A DNA stretch of 64,000 nt from contig DPQQ01000007.1 of the NCBI GenBank assembly GCA_003538975.1, forward strand, positions 37,921 to 101,920, given 5' to 3'. The notes beneath the pieces were generated by a model. It searched no databases. It was not told the origin of the DNA and was given only the letters and a program-made list of their open reading frames with translations. The DNA comes from Clostridiales bacterium. Its GTDB lineage: Bacteria > Bacillota > Clostridia > Christensenellales > Borkfalkiaceae. The position numbers and the translations under genes are program-made. Shown here one piece after another: positions 26,185 to 35,380 of the stretch (position 1 is its first letter; each line of letters begins with the position of its first letter).

Positions 26185-27357
26185 ATGAAAAAGAAAATTG
26201 CTCTTTTAGGTTCTACCGGCTCCATCGGCAGGCAGACTTTGAACGTAATAAGGCGTAACCCCGACTTGTTCGAGGTCGTTTCGCTTGCGGCGGGAAACAA
26301 TACGGAGTTGCTTTTATCGCAGGCGGCAGAATTTTCGCCCGACGTTATTACGTTAAAGAGCGAAGCCGGTCTGAAAAAATTAAATATCGATTTAAAAAAC
26401 GGCAATAATTACGGAGTAAAAGAAGTTTACTTCGGAAGCGAAGCTTATATTGAAGCGATTACGGACGAAGCCGATCTTGTCGTTATCGCTCTCGTCGGAT
26501 TCGATGGGCTAAAAGCCGTTCTGAAAGCGGCAGAAAAGGGCAAGGACATAGCTCTCGCCAATAAAGAAAGTCTCGTTGTCGGTGGAAAATTTATAATGGA
26601 TGCGATAAATTCGTCGGGAATAAGACTTAATCCGATAGACAGCGAACATTCCGCAATATGGCAATGTCTCGGTTTTGACAGGACAACGCCTTTTAAAAAG
26701 CTGATTTTAACGGCTTCGGGAGGAGCTTTCAGAGATAAGACGATTGAAGAACTTAAAACCGTAACGGCAAAGGAAGCGCTTAAACACCCGAACTGGAATA
26801 TGGGCGATAAAATAACCGTAGACTGCGCGACGATGGTGAACAAAGCCTTCGAGGTAATCGAAGCGAACAGACTTTATAACGCTGACTTTTCGAAAATAGA
26901 AGCGGTCATGCACAGGGAGAGCATTATTCACTCAATGGTCGAGTTTTGCGATAATTCCGTTATGGCGCAGCTTTCGTACCCGTCGATGGAAATTCCTATA
27001 TCTCTCGCGTTGACGGACGGCAAAAGGCTCGCGCAAAATGTGGACGAACTCGACTTTTTTAAGATTAAAACGCTTGACTTCGAGGAAATCGACGGTAAAA
27101 AATTTCCTTGCTTTCCGATAGGGATAGAAGCCGGGAGAAAAGGCGGGCTATATCCCGCAGTGTTCAACGGCGCAAACGAAGCCGCCAATCTCGCTTTCAG
27201 ACAGGGCGTCATATCGTATCCCGATATTTACGCTATAATAGAAGGCGCGCTTTCGGCATATACTGTAAAAGAGTCCGTGTCGCTCGAATCGATAGAACGG
27301 GCGAACGAATTTGCGACAGGGTTTGCCGAAAAATTTATAAAAAACAAATTAAATTAA
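26185..27357 (+). CDS. dxr: 1-deoxy-D-xylulose-5-phosphate reductoisomerase
   Basis: A 390-residue enzyme of the MEP isoprenoid pathway making MEP from DXP with NADPH. It begins KKIALLGSTGSIGRQTLNVIRRNPD, has ALANKESLVVGGKF, NPIDSEHSAIWQCL with the metal ligands, ILTASGGAFRDKT and MVNKAFEVIEA, and ends in the usual helical domain. Start 26185 is fixed by family start; an upstream in-frame ATG at 26110 is rejected. No clear Shine-Dalgarno is seen. Confidence 0.95.
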   Translation: MKKKIALLGSTGSIGRQTLNVIRRNPDLFEVVSLAAGNNTELLLSQAAEFSPDVITLKSEAGLKKLNIDLKNGNNYGVKEVYFGSEAYIEAITDEADLVVIALVGFDGLKAVLKAAEKGKDIALANKESLVVGGKFIMDAINSSGIRLNPIDSEHSAIWQCLGFDRTTPFKKLILTASGGAFRDKTIEELKTVTAKEALKHPNWNMGDKITVDCATMVNKAFEVIEANRLYNADFSKIEAVMHRESIIHSMVEFCDNSVMAQLSYPSMEIPISLALTDGKRLAQNVDELDFFKIKTLDFEEIDGKKFPCFPIGIEAGRKGGLYPAVFNGANEAANLAFRQGVISYPDIYAIIEGALSAYTVKESVSLESIERANEFATGFAEKFIKNKLN

Positions 27358-27391
27358 ATAAAAATCGGAACATTCCGAAAAAGGGTAAAAC

Positions 27392-28438
27392 ATGGCGTCG
27401 AATATGCTTGCGTCCTTTGCGGACGTATGGGGCAAAATATGGCCGATACTCGTTGCGATACTCATACTTTTGCTTATGATAACGGTACATGAGTTCGGAC
27501 ATTATATAGTCGGTAAAATTTTTAAATTCAAAATAGACGAATTTGCGATAGGCTTCGGTCCGGCAATAGTCAGAAAACAAAAAAAGAACGGCGAATATTT
27601 TTCAATAAGGGCGTTGCCGCTCGGCGGTTACTGCGCCTTTCACGGAGAAGACAACGAAGCCGTCGAAGAAGGCGACTTCAATTCCAAACCGCCGTGGCAG
27701 AGGATACTCGTTCTGATTGCCGGGGCGACGATGAACCTTCTTCTTGCGCTTGTTGTGTCCGGAATGTTTCTCGGAATTTACGGCGCGCCGATGTATAAAA
27801 TAGTTTCGACCGACGATTACGAAGCGCAGGCTTTTATGGCGGGCGATATAATATTGCAGATCGAAGACAAGGATATGTACGCCACATTCGACGATTTTGC
27901 AAAGTATACTTCGGGTAAATCTGTGGGCGACAGCATAAAATTCACCGTTTTACGAGACGGCAAAAAGGTTAAAATTTCGGCTGCTTTACACGAGAACGAC
28001 GAAGGCAAAACCGTCATCGGCATAACGATGGGTGGCGAATACGTTAAATTCGGATTTTTCGAGACGATAGGAAGAACATTCGCCTACACGTTCAAACTCG
28101 GCATGTCGATATTGTCCGTTCTCGGCGGACTTATAACGGGCAAGGTAGGAATTTCGTCGATGGGCGGTACGTTTTCAACGATAACGGCTACGGCTCAGGG
28201 CGTCAAAAATTACGGGTTCCCGTTCCTTTTGCAGATAACAGCTTTAATCGGAGTCAATCTCGGAGTTTTTAATCTTCTTCCTATTCCGGCTCTCGACGGA
28301 TCAAAAGTAGTATTTACGACGATAGAGTGGATAAGAGGCAAACCTATAAACCGCAACGTAGAAGCGGTTATTCATCTTATAGGATTTGTTCTCTTAATCG
28401 GTTTTGCCGTGCTTGTCGACCTGCAACATTGTTTCTGA
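27392..28438 (+). CDS. rseP: RIP metalloprotease RseP (site-2 protease)
   Basis: A 348-residue membrane protease. Active-site HEFGH (33-37) is in the first membrane helix, PDZ-like domain in the middle (about 120-205, with MAGDIILQIEDKDMYATFDDF), and the second ligand Asp302 in NLLPIPALDGSK in a later helix. Homologues cut anti-sigma factors and signal-peptide remnants. End of the pyrH-rseP series; ispG, which often follows, is absent. Confidence 0.95.
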   Translation: MASNMLASFADVWGKIWPILVAILILLLMITVHEFGHYIVGKIFKFKIDEFAIGFGPAIVRKQKKNGEYFSIRALPLGGYCAFHGEDNEAVEEGDFNSKPPWQRILVLIAGATMNLLLALVVSGMFLGIYGAPMYKIVSTDDYEAQAFMAGDIILQIEDKDMYATFDDFAKYTSGKSVGDSIKFTVLRDGKKVKISAALHENDEGKTVIGITMGGEYVKFGFFETIGRTFAYTFKLGMSILSVLGGLITGKVGISSMGGTFSTITATAQGVKNYGFPFLLQITALIGVNLGVFNLLPIPALDGSKVVFTTIEWIRGKPINRNVEAVIHLIGFVLLIGFAVLVDLQHCF

Positions 28439-28463
28439 CGGGCGGAACGTATTTAATAAAAAT

Positions 28464-28497
28464 AAAAAAGAGGCTTGCTTACCGGCAGGTCTTTTTT
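28464..28497 (+). terminator. terminator after rseP
   Basis: AAAAAGA plus CTTGC pairs with GCAGG plus TCTTTTT across a two-base bulge; T-run at the end. Confidence 0.75.
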
Positions 28498-28584
28498 ATT
28501 TGTTTATCATAAAATCCATATCCCCGAAAATATAATTATTACGAATAATCCGCTAATCCGCGATATTTTTTAAGGGGAAAAGAA

Positions 28585-29949
28585 ATGAGGTGTTTATATT
28601 ATAAAGAAAATTTTGACGAAAGAGTAAACGAAATTTTGGATAATCTGATAAGAAGATGCCCGAACGAGCCTATGTTCGCGAAAACGGTAAAAGAGTATTT
28701 TTACTCTCTTAAGCCGCTTTATAAAAGCAGCCCCGAACTTTTTTACTGCGGTATTCCCGAAAGAATTACCGAACCCGAAAAAACGATTATCTTCAGAGTT
28801 CCGTGGACGGACGATAAAGGGGAGATAAGGGTGAACCGCGGGTACAGAGTAAAATTTTCGACCGTTCTCGGCGCAGGCAAGGGCGGACTTCGATTTAAAA
28901 GCGGCGTAAATCTCGACGAGATCAAAACCCTTGCGTTTTCGCAGGTGTTCAAAAATGCGCTCACCGGGCTTCCGATGGGCGGGGCGAAAGGAGGCGCGGA
29001 CTTCGATCCCAAGGGTAAATCGGGCGGCGAAGTAATGCGGTTCTGCCAGTCGTTCGTCAAAGGACTTTATAACGGTATAGGGGAAGAGAAGGATATTCCC
29101 GCCGGGGATATGGGGGTAGGCGAGCGCGAAATAGGCTATATGTTCGGCGAATATAAGCGGCTTACCGAGAGATTTGGCTGCTTCTTCACGGGAAAGGGAA
29201 TAAATTACGGCGGTCTTAAATTACGCAAAGAAGCTACCGGATACGGTCTTGTTTATTTTGTGAACGAAATATTAAAAGATATCGGCGAAGAATTTTCGGG
29301 TAAACGAGCGGTTGTTTCCGGATCCGGAAACGTTGCCTTATACGCGATAAAAAAAGCAATATCGCTCGGCGCGACGGTCGTCGCCGCATCGGATTCCGAC
29401 GGGGTTATTTACGATAAAAACGGAATAGATTTCGAACTTTTAAGAAAGATCAAAGAAGAAAAACGGGGCAGAATAAGAGAGTACATGGCGGTTAAAAAGA
29501 GAGCCGTATACTACGATAACCCGAAAGACATATGGAGAATAAAGTGCGATTTCGCCTTTCCGTGCGCCACTCAGAACGAGCTTGACGAAGAGGATGCCGA
29601 AGCTCTTATAAAGAACGGCTGTAAGCTTATAGCCGAAGGCGCGAACCTGCCTTGTACGGGAGCGGCGATCGAAAAATTCAAAAAAAGCGGAATTGTCTTT
29701 GCCCCGTTCAAAGCCGCAAATGCCGGCGGCGTGGCGGCGAGCGGGTTTGAGATTATACAAAACTCCGCACACTTTTATTTTACCGAAGAAGAGTCGGATA
29801 AAATGCTCAAAGAAATAATGAGAAATATCTATATAACCTGCCGCGACGCGGCAAAGGATAACGGAGCGGAAGGCGATTTGTCGACGGGAGCGAATATAGC
29901 TTCGTATAAAAAAGTCGCTGCAGCGGTTCTTGCCGAAGGTTGCGTCTGA
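28585..29949 (+). CDS. gdhA: glutamate dehydrogenase (NADP type)
   Basis: A 454-residue hexameric-type GDH joining ammonia to 2-oxoglutarate. Seen: RVPWTDDKGEIRVNRGYRVKFSTVLGAGKGGLRF, the catalytic lysine motif LPMGGAKGGADFDPKGKS, PAGDMGVGEREIGYMFG and the nucleotide-fold GSGNVALYAIKKAISLGATVVAASDSDG. The Ser/Asp after the fold fits the NADP(H) group. TTAAGGGGAAAAGAA precedes the ATG. Free-standing. Confidence 0.95.
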   Translation: MRCLYYKENFDERVNEILDNLIRRCPNEPMFAKTVKEYFYSLKPLYKSSPELFYCGIPERITEPEKTIIFRVPWTDDKGEIRVNRGYRVKFSTVLGAGKGGLRFKSGVNLDEIKTLAFSQVFKNALTGLPMGGAKGGADFDPKGKSGGEVMRFCQSFVKGLYNGIGEEKDIPAGDMGVGEREIGYMFGEYKRLTERFGCFFTGKGINYGGLKLRKEATGYGLVYFVNEILKDIGEEFSGKRAVVSGSGNVALYAIKKAISLGATVVAASDSDGVIYDKNGIDFELLRKIKEEKRGRIREYMAVKKRAVYYDNPKDIWRIKCDFAFPCATQNELDEEDAEALIKNGCKLIAEGANLPCTGAAIEKFKKSGIVFAPFKAANAGGVAASGFEIIQNSAHFYFTEEESDKMLKEIMRNIYITCRDAAKDNGAEGDLSTGANIASYKKVAAAVLAEGCV

Positions 29950-29973
29950 AAGCTAAAAAGGAATCTTTTTATA

Positions 29974-29988
29974 CTACCTGTATCGTTC
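29974..29988 (+). repeat. dispersed intergenic repeat, copy A (degenerate)
   Basis: TACCTGTATCG followed by TTCAAACGC; a degraded version of the repeat better seen at 31679 and 42951. Confidence 0.4.
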
Positions 29989-30091
29989 AAACGCAACCAT
30001 AAATTTTATAAATCAAGCCGAATGTATCTTTGAAACTTAACCATAAAAAACGAGCGGCTTAAAATATCCGCCCGTCTTAATATAAAAATAT

Positions 30092-31360
30092 TTATCTTTC
30101 GAACTTAAAGTCCTGCCATTTGCCGCCGTTTAAGCGGTGGATTTCTTCCGTGGCGAGTAAAAACTTGATAACAGAAGGAGTTTTAGGGTAAAACTCAACG
30201 AAATTGCCGTCTAAAAATGTGTAAAATCTCGACGTGTCGGTACACATTCCGTACGTGGGAAGGTTAAGACTGTCGATGTGAAATTTGTACGGTTCGCCGT
30301 TTTTATCGCCGTCGTAAGTGAGCCCGCTTCTGTCTATCGTGAGTTTGCCTTTGCCGACCTTTTCGGAAGTAGCTGCGCCTTTTACAAGGTGATTCTCAGG
30401 GAGAACGCCGAGTTCGACTTCGTCCGAGAATGAAAAATCGGGATTTTTGATTTCTTCCCTGACAATCGCGCGTTCGCCATTGAACCATTCGGTCTGGGTT
30501 TCCGGGATAACGCAGGTATCGTCAAAAGGAATCATATCGTACTTGTCGTTTATTCTCGCGCCGTTGCCGCAGCGGGTGCAGCGGATTTCATTTCCTTTCG
30601 CGGTCATTGTGAATTCGCCGCCGCATTTGGGACACTTATATAGTAAGGTTTCGAGACCTTCGGCGACGTTATCGCCGACTTTGTAACGGTACCCGTGTAT
30701 TTTATTCCAGGCGTATGCGTCGTGGTATAAAGTTTCGTTTATTTTGTCTTCGATTTCTTCTGGCGTAAGGCTTTTAAGATCTTCCGGCGTAAAAAGTTTG
30801 CCGTAAGTTACGTCGACTCTGCCGGGGCGTTCGTTTAAAGCGTACTTCGGAGTCGTAAGATAGCCGCCTTCGATTTTAGAGTAGTAAACGGGAAGGTTAA
30901 AATGCTTCAGAAACTTGCCCGTGCCTATTGCGACAGGCTGATTCGCGCCAGAAATAGAGCTCATTCTTTCCGGAAAGATCGCGATATTGCCGCCCTCTTT
31001 TATTATTCTTGTCGCTTTTTTTATCGAAAGCGTATCGGCGACAAAATTCTTTTTGGGAATAAGATGCAGGAGCTTTGAGATCATAACGAATTGTTTTCTG
31101 TAAAACTCGTTATAACCTACGATAAAGTTGTATTTGTTCGGAAGCGGGGTAAAGGCGTTGAAAAAATAGTCTATTCTCGAAGTGTGGTTGCTTATAAAAA
31201 TATGCTGTTCTTTTACCTTTTTCATTCCGACGTCGTCGTGAATATGCACGCCGTACTTTCTTTTCATTATCGGCGTTAAAACCGCTCCTAAAAACGCATA
31301 CGCGAAGCCCGGCTTTTTTACTTTTGCCGTTCTCAATCTTTCTTCGTTTGTCTTTTTCAT
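30092..31360 (-). CDS. PlsC-like acyltransferase with embedded zinc ribbon
   Basis: A 422-residue protein. The first 215 residues are a glycerolipid acyltransferase: catalytic SNHTSRIDYF (His59, Asp64) and the FPERMSSISG block that binds the glycerol phosphate, so it probably acylates lysophosphatidate. Then comes a zinc ribbon (CPKCGGEFTMTAKGNEIRCTRCG, about 235-262) and a beta-rich C-terminal half (PETQTEWFNGERAIVREEI onward) of unknown role. AGGAAGGGATTACG precedes the start. Transcribed against gdhA. Confidence 0.75.
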   Translation of the reverse strand: MKKTNEERLRTAKVKKPGFAYAFLGAVLTPIMKRKYGVHIHDDVGMKKVKEQHIFISNHTSRIDYFFNAFTPLPNKYNFIVGYNEFYRKQFVMISKLLHLIPKKNFVADTLSIKKATRIIKEGGNIAIFPERMSSISGANQPVAIGTGKFLKHFNLPVYYSKIEGGYLTTPKYALNERPGRVDVTYGKLFTPEDLKSLTPEEIEDKINETLYHDAYAWNKIHGYRYKVGDNVAEGLETLLYKCPKCGGEFTMTAKGNEIRCTRCGNGARINDKYDMIPFDDTCVIPETQTEWFNGERAIVREEIKNPDFSFSDEVELGVLPENHLVKGAATSEKVGKGKLTIDRSGLTYDGDKNGEPYKFHIDSLNLPTYGMCTDTSRFYTFLDGNFVEFYPKTPSVIKFLLATEEIHRLNGGKWQDFKFER

Positions 31361-31410
31361 TCGTAATCCCTTCCTGTCTGATTTTCTGTTATCAAAAACG
31401 CTTTATAAAA

Positions 31411-31440
31411 AGTATAACAAATTATCGCCTGTAAAATCAA
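31411..31440 (-). promoter_or_regulatory. promoter of the plsC-like gene
   Basis: On the minus strand TTGATT (31440-31435), 18-bp spacer, TATACT (31416-31411); the start is 51 bp further. Confidence 0.65.
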
Positions 31441-31608
31441 TTTTATCGGGCGGAAAAAGAATTAAAATAAAAGACACTTTCGGCTTTTGTGCGTAAAAAA
31501 TACGAAAATATTTATAACGCGGCAGAATAGCGGACAAAATCGGCGGCGGATTTGACGATAAATCCGATCGGATTTTAAAGATAAAAGGAATCGTTTATAT
31601 ATGAAGAG
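31441..31608 (+). other. gene-free stretch upstream of the plsC-like gene
   Basis: AT-rich spacer of about 170 bp. Nothing supportable is seen on either strand apart from the flanking promoter and terminator. Confidence 0.5.
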
Positions 31609-31645
31609 ATTAAAAAGACGCAACTTCAAATTGCGTCTTTTTAAT
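31609..31645 (-). terminator. pyk terminator
   Basis: A perfect 15-bp inverted repeat (31609-31623 with 31631-31645; core AAAAAGACGCAA) with a seven-base loop. Read on the minus strand it ends pyk with a T5 tract. Confidence 0.9.
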
Positions 31646-31678
31646 TGTTTATTTAAGTTTCACACAAGTTTTTATCCG

Positions 31679-31713
31679 ACCTGTATCGGCGAAATATATC
31701 CGCCGCATTGAAC
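31679..31713 (+). repeat. dispersed intergenic repeat, copy B
   Basis: ACCTGTATCGGCGAAATATA then TCCGCCGCATTGAAC: the fullest copy of a repeat seen in five gaps of this window. Confidence 0.5.
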
Positions 31714-31719
31714 ATACGA

Positions 31720-33132
31720 TTAAAGAGTCTGTATGCTTATAAGGTTCGAATTACCTACTTTGCCGTTCGGGGTACCCGCTGTTATAACCACTTTATCGCC
31801 TTTTTTAGCGATTCCGCTTTTAACGGCGCACTGCTTGGCAAAGTATAAAAGTATGTCGAGAGAAGAATATTCCTCGCTCATCACGGGAGTTACGCCCCAG
31901 GAAAGAGCGAGCTTTCTGAAAGCTTTTTTATCGGTGGTCATACCGATGATAGGTTCTTCGGGACGGAATCTCGAAACCATTCTCGCAGTCATACCCGTTC
32001 TCGTGCAGACAACGAGAGCTTTTGCGTTAAGGTCGCGCGCAAGCATGCACGCCGAGTGAGAAAGAGCTATCTGATCGGAAGAGATGACAAACGATTCTTC
32101 GGGAATTACCTGAATGTAAACCCTGTTGTGCTCTGCCTGTTCCGCAATTTTAGCCATAGCGCGTACGGCGTCGACGGGATATTCGCCGGCGGCGGTTTCG
32201 CCGGAAAGCATAACGGCGCTAGTTCCGTCGTAAACGGCGTTCGCAACGTCCGAGATTTCCGCTCTCGTGGGGCGTTTGTTGTGAGTCATGGATTCGAGCA
32301 TTTCGGTCGCGGTGATACAGCGTTTACCGAGAATACGGCTCATGTCTATTATGTGTTTCTGAATGTTCGGAAGTTCTTCGTAGGGGATTTCGACTCCGAG
32401 ATCGCCTCTCGCAACCATGACGCCGTCGGAAGCTTTTAATATGCTTTCGAGATTGTTCACGCCCGTTCTGTTTTCGATTTTGGCGATAAGGTCTATATCC
32501 GCACCGCCGTTTTCCGCAAGGAATTTGCGGGCGGTTTCGATATCTTCTTTACAGGATACGAAGGATAACGCGATAAAGTCCACGCCGCAGTCGATTCCGA
32601 AAAGGAGATCTTTTTTATCCTGTTCGGACAAAAAGTCGAGCTTTAAGTGCTTGTTGGGGAAGAACATGCTTCTGTGATCGGAAGTTTCTCCGCCGACGAG
32701 TACGGTAGTCAGAACGTCGTTTCCTTTTACTTCGTCTACGACGAACGACATAAGTCCGTTATTCAAAAGGATTTTGTCGCCTTTTTGCATGGACTCGGGA
32801 AGATTTTTATATGAAACCGAAACCTTTGTTTCGTCGCCTAAAATATCGTCCGAAGTGAATGTGAACTTGTCGCCCTTTTTAAGAACTATTTTACCGTTTT
32901 TGTATCTGCCCGTTCTGAATTCCGGTCCCTTGGTGTCGAGCATTATCGGAAGGGGAATGCCGCGTTCTTCTCTTATCTTTTTTACTATGTTGATTTTTTT
33001 AAGCTGTTCTTCGTGCGTCCCGTGCGAAAAGTTCAGGCGGCAAACGTTCATGCCGGCGTCGTACATAGCCGAAATAACTTCTTCGGTATCGCTTGCGGGA
33101 CCTAATGTGCATACTATTTTGGTCTTTTTCAT
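31720..33132 (-). CDS. pyk: pyruvate kinase
   Basis: A 470-residue glycolytic enzyme converting PEP and ADP to pyruvate and ATP. Motifs: MKKTKIVCTLGPASD, NVCRLNFSHGTHEEQ, LDTKGPEFRTG, the catalytic AKIENRTGVNNLESIL and DGVMVARGDLGVEIPYE, and CITATEMLESM. It lacks the extra PEP-utiliser domain found in Bacillus enzymes, so the usual length of the short form. GGAGACAAT precedes the start. Confidence 0.97.
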   Translation of the reverse strand: MKKTKIVCTLGPASDTEEVISAMYDAGMNVCRLNFSHGTHEEQLKKINIVKKIREERGIPLPIMLDTKGPEFRTGRYKNGKIVLKKGDKFTFTSDDILGDETKVSVSYKNLPESMQKGDKILLNNGLMSFVVDEVKGNDVLTTVLVGGETSDHRSMFFPNKHLKLDFLSEQDKKDLLFGIDCGVDFIALSFVSCKEDIETARKFLAENGGADIDLIAKIENRTGVNNLESILKASDGVMVARGDLGVEIPYEELPNIQKHIIDMSRILGKRCITATEMLESMTHNKRPTRAEISDVANAVYDGTSAVMLSGETAAGEYPVDAVRAMAKIAEQAEHNRVYIQVIPEESFVISSDQIALSHSACMLARDLNAKALVVCTRTGMTARMVSRFRPEEPIIGMTTDKKAFRKLALSWGVTPVMSEEYSSLDILLYFAKQCAVKSGIAKKGDKVVITAGTPNGKVGNSNLISIQTL

Positions 33133-33179
33133 ATTGTCTCCGTAATTTTTAGTTTTGCTTCTATATTTATAACCGATTT

Positions 33180-33208
33180 ATTATATAAGAAAATTGCTTT
33201 AAACGCAA
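33180..33208 (-). promoter_or_regulatory. pyk promoter
   Basis: Minus strand TTGCGT (33208-33203), 17-bp spacer, TATAAT (33185-33180). Confidence 0.75.
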
Positions 33209-33258
33209 GAATTTTTAAATAATATGTAATACCAATGCAATTCGGACGACCGGTAAAA

Positions 33259-33291
33259 TAAAAAATAAAGTCCCGCGGATTTTTACGGGAC
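33259..33291 (-). terminator. terminator of the ECF S-component gene
   Basis: Minus strand GTCCCG/CGGGAC helix (33291-33286 with 33275-33270) followed by TTTATTTTTT. Confidence 0.75.
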
Positions 33292-33326
33292 CTGATTTTT
33301 TTATTTGTTTTTGTACCGTTATAAAC

Positions 33327-33344
33327 TTACCTGTATCGCCGAAA
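33327..33344 (+). repeat. dispersed intergenic repeat, copy C
   Basis: TTACCTGTATCGCCGAAA, one base different from the better copies at 31679 and 42951. Confidence 0.45.
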
Positions 33345-33422
33345 CCGTACCGATATTTATAGAGAGTATGATAAATTCATATAAACGTATTTCCGAAACA
33401 GCTCCGTTAATCCATATAGAGA

Positions 33423-33956
33423 CTATGCGGCTTCGTCTTTTTCTTGTTCTTCCGTCTTTTCGGGATAGACAAACTTTTTGACGGGGGTAACGTACAGTAA
33501 AAGCGTTCCGAAGACAGCGCCTATGCCCGCCTGTAAAAATTCGAACGGGAGCTTCATGATGGCGTATTCGAGAGTGCTGTAAACGAAAATTTTGCCTAAC
33601 GTATAGCCTCCGACCATTATTATCATGCCGACAAAAACGGCAAGAACCGAGCGCCAGAGTTTAGGGAGCCTGCCTTTATAGCCGCCCGATATAAGAGCTA
33701 TAGCGACCGCCTGCACGCCGTGCGTTACCAAAGATACGAACATGGGGGCGGGATAAAAAATCATATCGCCGAGAAACGCGCCCACGCCGCCGACCACAAA
33801 TGCAAGGAAAGGATCCAGAAACAGAGCCGCAAAGCATATTACTATATCGTTAAGATATACGTGACCGCCGGGTACTGGTACTCCGAAGGACGAAAGAGCC
33901 ACGTTCATCGCCGTGAAAACCGCTGCGAGACATATTTTTTTAATCGAAATTTTCAT
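33423..33956 (-). CDS. ECF transporter S component, possibly for vitamin B6
   Basis: A 177-residue membrane protein of about six helices. The pattern KKICLAAVFTAMNVALSSFGV, GGVGAFLGDMIFYPAPMF and LVTHGVQAVAIALISG is that of ECF substrate-binding S components, which share an energising module encoded elsewhere. Its divergent neighbour is a MocR/PdxR-type regulator, and PdxR regulons include pyridoxine S components, hence the suggested substrate. Start set at 33956 by AAGGAATAAAT; a longer frame to 34016 would include a Lys/Phe-rich start with no ribosome site. The Glu-rich tail is unusual. Confidence 0.75.
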   Translation of the reverse strand: MKISIKKICLAAVFTAMNVALSSFGVPVPGGHVYLNDIVICFAALFLDPFLAFVVGGVGAFLGDMIFYPAPMFVSLVTHGVQAVAIALISGGYKGRLPKLWRSVLAVFVGMIIMVGGYTLGKIFVYSTLEYAIMKLPFEFLQAGIGAVFGTLLLYVTPVKKFVYPEKTEEQEKDEAA

Positions 33957-34162
33957 ATTTATTCCTTTTTCCGCCTTAAAGAAGCGGTTGACTTTTTTAC
34001 CGCAAAAGTATATCATATATTTGGATATATAAAATAACCAAATAAAATATTTTTTATATAACCAGATTCAATATCCGTCCGCGGTAAACGCAGCGGAATT
34101 ATTTTATAGAAAGCAAAAATTATAAAGATCTATCCGCCGGTAAACGGCGGTCGGTATATTTT
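33957..34162. promoter_or_regulatory. divergent control region between ECF S gene and mocR
   Basis: Minus strand -10 TATACT (34012-34007) with TGA extension and weak -35. Two related sequences, ATATAAAATAACCA and TATATAACCA, lie at about 34027-34065 and could be direct-repeat operators for the MocR protein. Before the mocR start is a perfect hairpin CCGCCG/CGGCGG, with a related CCGCGGTAAACGCAGCGG hairpin upstream. Confidence 0.45.
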
Positions 34163-35272
34163 ATGAAAAAGTACGTTAAAGTTTACAATTCGGTAAAAAA
34201 AGACATAGTTAATGAAAATCTTTTATACGGCGAAAAGCTCCCGTCCAAGCGTAACGCCGCATTTATATTCGGCGTGAGCGTTATCACCGTCGAAAGGGCG
34301 TACGCCGCTCTCGCGAGCGAAGGTTATATAGATTCGAAAGAAAAAAGCGGGTATTTTGTTACCTATTCGCCCGATATGTTTACGATAAAAAGCGGAAAGG
34401 CCGAAGAAAATTTTAATATAAACAAGTTCGCCCGTAAGGAAGAAGAGAAAAACGCGGTCAGTAACGAAGCGGAAGAATATTTTCCGTTCTCGGTATACGC
34501 TTCGGCGGTGAGAGCGGTGCTTTCCGATTACGGCGAAAGTCTGATGAAAAGAACCGACGGCAGCGGCTCTGAAGTTTTGAAAACGGCAATAAAAAACTAT
34601 CTTAAAGTTTATAAAAATATCGAAACCGCCGAAAAAAACATTATAATCGGAGCGGGGGCGGAATATCTTTACGGCTTGATTGTCGAGCTTATCGGCAAGA
34701 ATAAAATTTTCGCCGTCGAAACGCCTTCTTACGGCGGCATAAAAAAGACCTATCTGTCGATGGGAGTAAAAGTCGAAGAGCTGGCTCTTCGCGCGGACGG
34801 AATAGATTCCGGCGAGCTTGAAAAAAGCCGGGCGGACGTACTGCACGTCACTCCTTATAAAAGCTATCCCACGATGATTTCGGCAACGGCATCCAAGCGC
34901 GCCGAATATTTAAGTCACGTGTGTAAAACGGGCGGCTATATAGTCGAAGACGATTACGAATCCGAATTTTCGAATATCGCAAAACCCACCGAAACGCTTT
35001 TCGGCGAAGCTGCGGAACAGTCCGAAAATTCGGATAAAAAAGCACGGGTTATTTATGTAAACACTTTCACTAAAACGATATGCCCGTCGGTAAGAGTTGC
35101 GTATATGATTCTGCCGGAAGATCTTTCGGACGAATATTATAAAAAGTTCGGCTTCCGTTCGTGTCCCGTGCCGTCGCTCGAGCAATACGCCGTCGCTAAA
35201 ATTTTGTCGGACGGCAGCTTCGTAAGGCATATAAACAGAGTGCGCCGTACACGCAGACAAAACCGGCAGTAA
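34163..35272 (+). CDS. MocR/PdxR-like GntR regulator with shortened aminotransferase domain
   Basis: A 369-residue fusion. Residues 1-75 are a GntR winged helix (LPSKRNAAFIFGVSVITVERAYAALASEGYI). From about 100 on it is a class-I aminotransferase fold: IIGAGAEYLYGLIVELIG, the PLP aspartate in IVEDDYESEF and the PLP lysine region NTFTKTICPSVRVAYM. It stops at HINRVRRTRRQNRQ, about 90 residues short of typical MocR proteins (about 460), so the small C-terminal domain is missing. A frameshift or decay is possible. Adjacent divergent ECF gene suggests PLP-dependent control of vitamin uptake. Confidence 0.75.
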   Translation: MKKYVKVYNSVKKDIVNENLLYGEKLPSKRNAAFIFGVSVITVERAYAALASEGYIDSKEKSGYFVTYSPDMFTIKSGKAEENFNINKFARKEEEKNAVSNEAEEYFPFSVYASAVRAVLSDYGESLMKRTDGSGSEVLKTAIKNYLKVYKNIETAEKNIIIGAGAEYLYGLIVELIGKNKIFAVETPSYGGIKKTYLSMGVKVEELALRADGIDSGELEKSRADVLHVTPYKSYPTMISATASKRAEYLSHVCKTGGYIVEDDYESEFSNIAKPTETLFGEAAEQSENSDKKARVIYVNTFTKTICPSVRVAYMILPEDLSDEYYKKFGFRSCPVPSLEQYAVAKILSDGSFVRHINRVRRTRRQNRQ

Positions 35273-35380
35273 AAAAATGTCGGCAAATTTATATAAAACG
35301 TCCGAAAAACTTGCGTAAATTGAAAAAAGTTTATAAAATATTTTTAAGAGAATAAAAAGCAAAAATTATTTTAAGGAAAA

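Noticed and set aside
35272..35380. Continuation of the MocR gene in another frame
   Set aside because: The +1 and -1 frames give short peptides without the expected small-domain motifs, so a simple single frameshift does not restore the protein.
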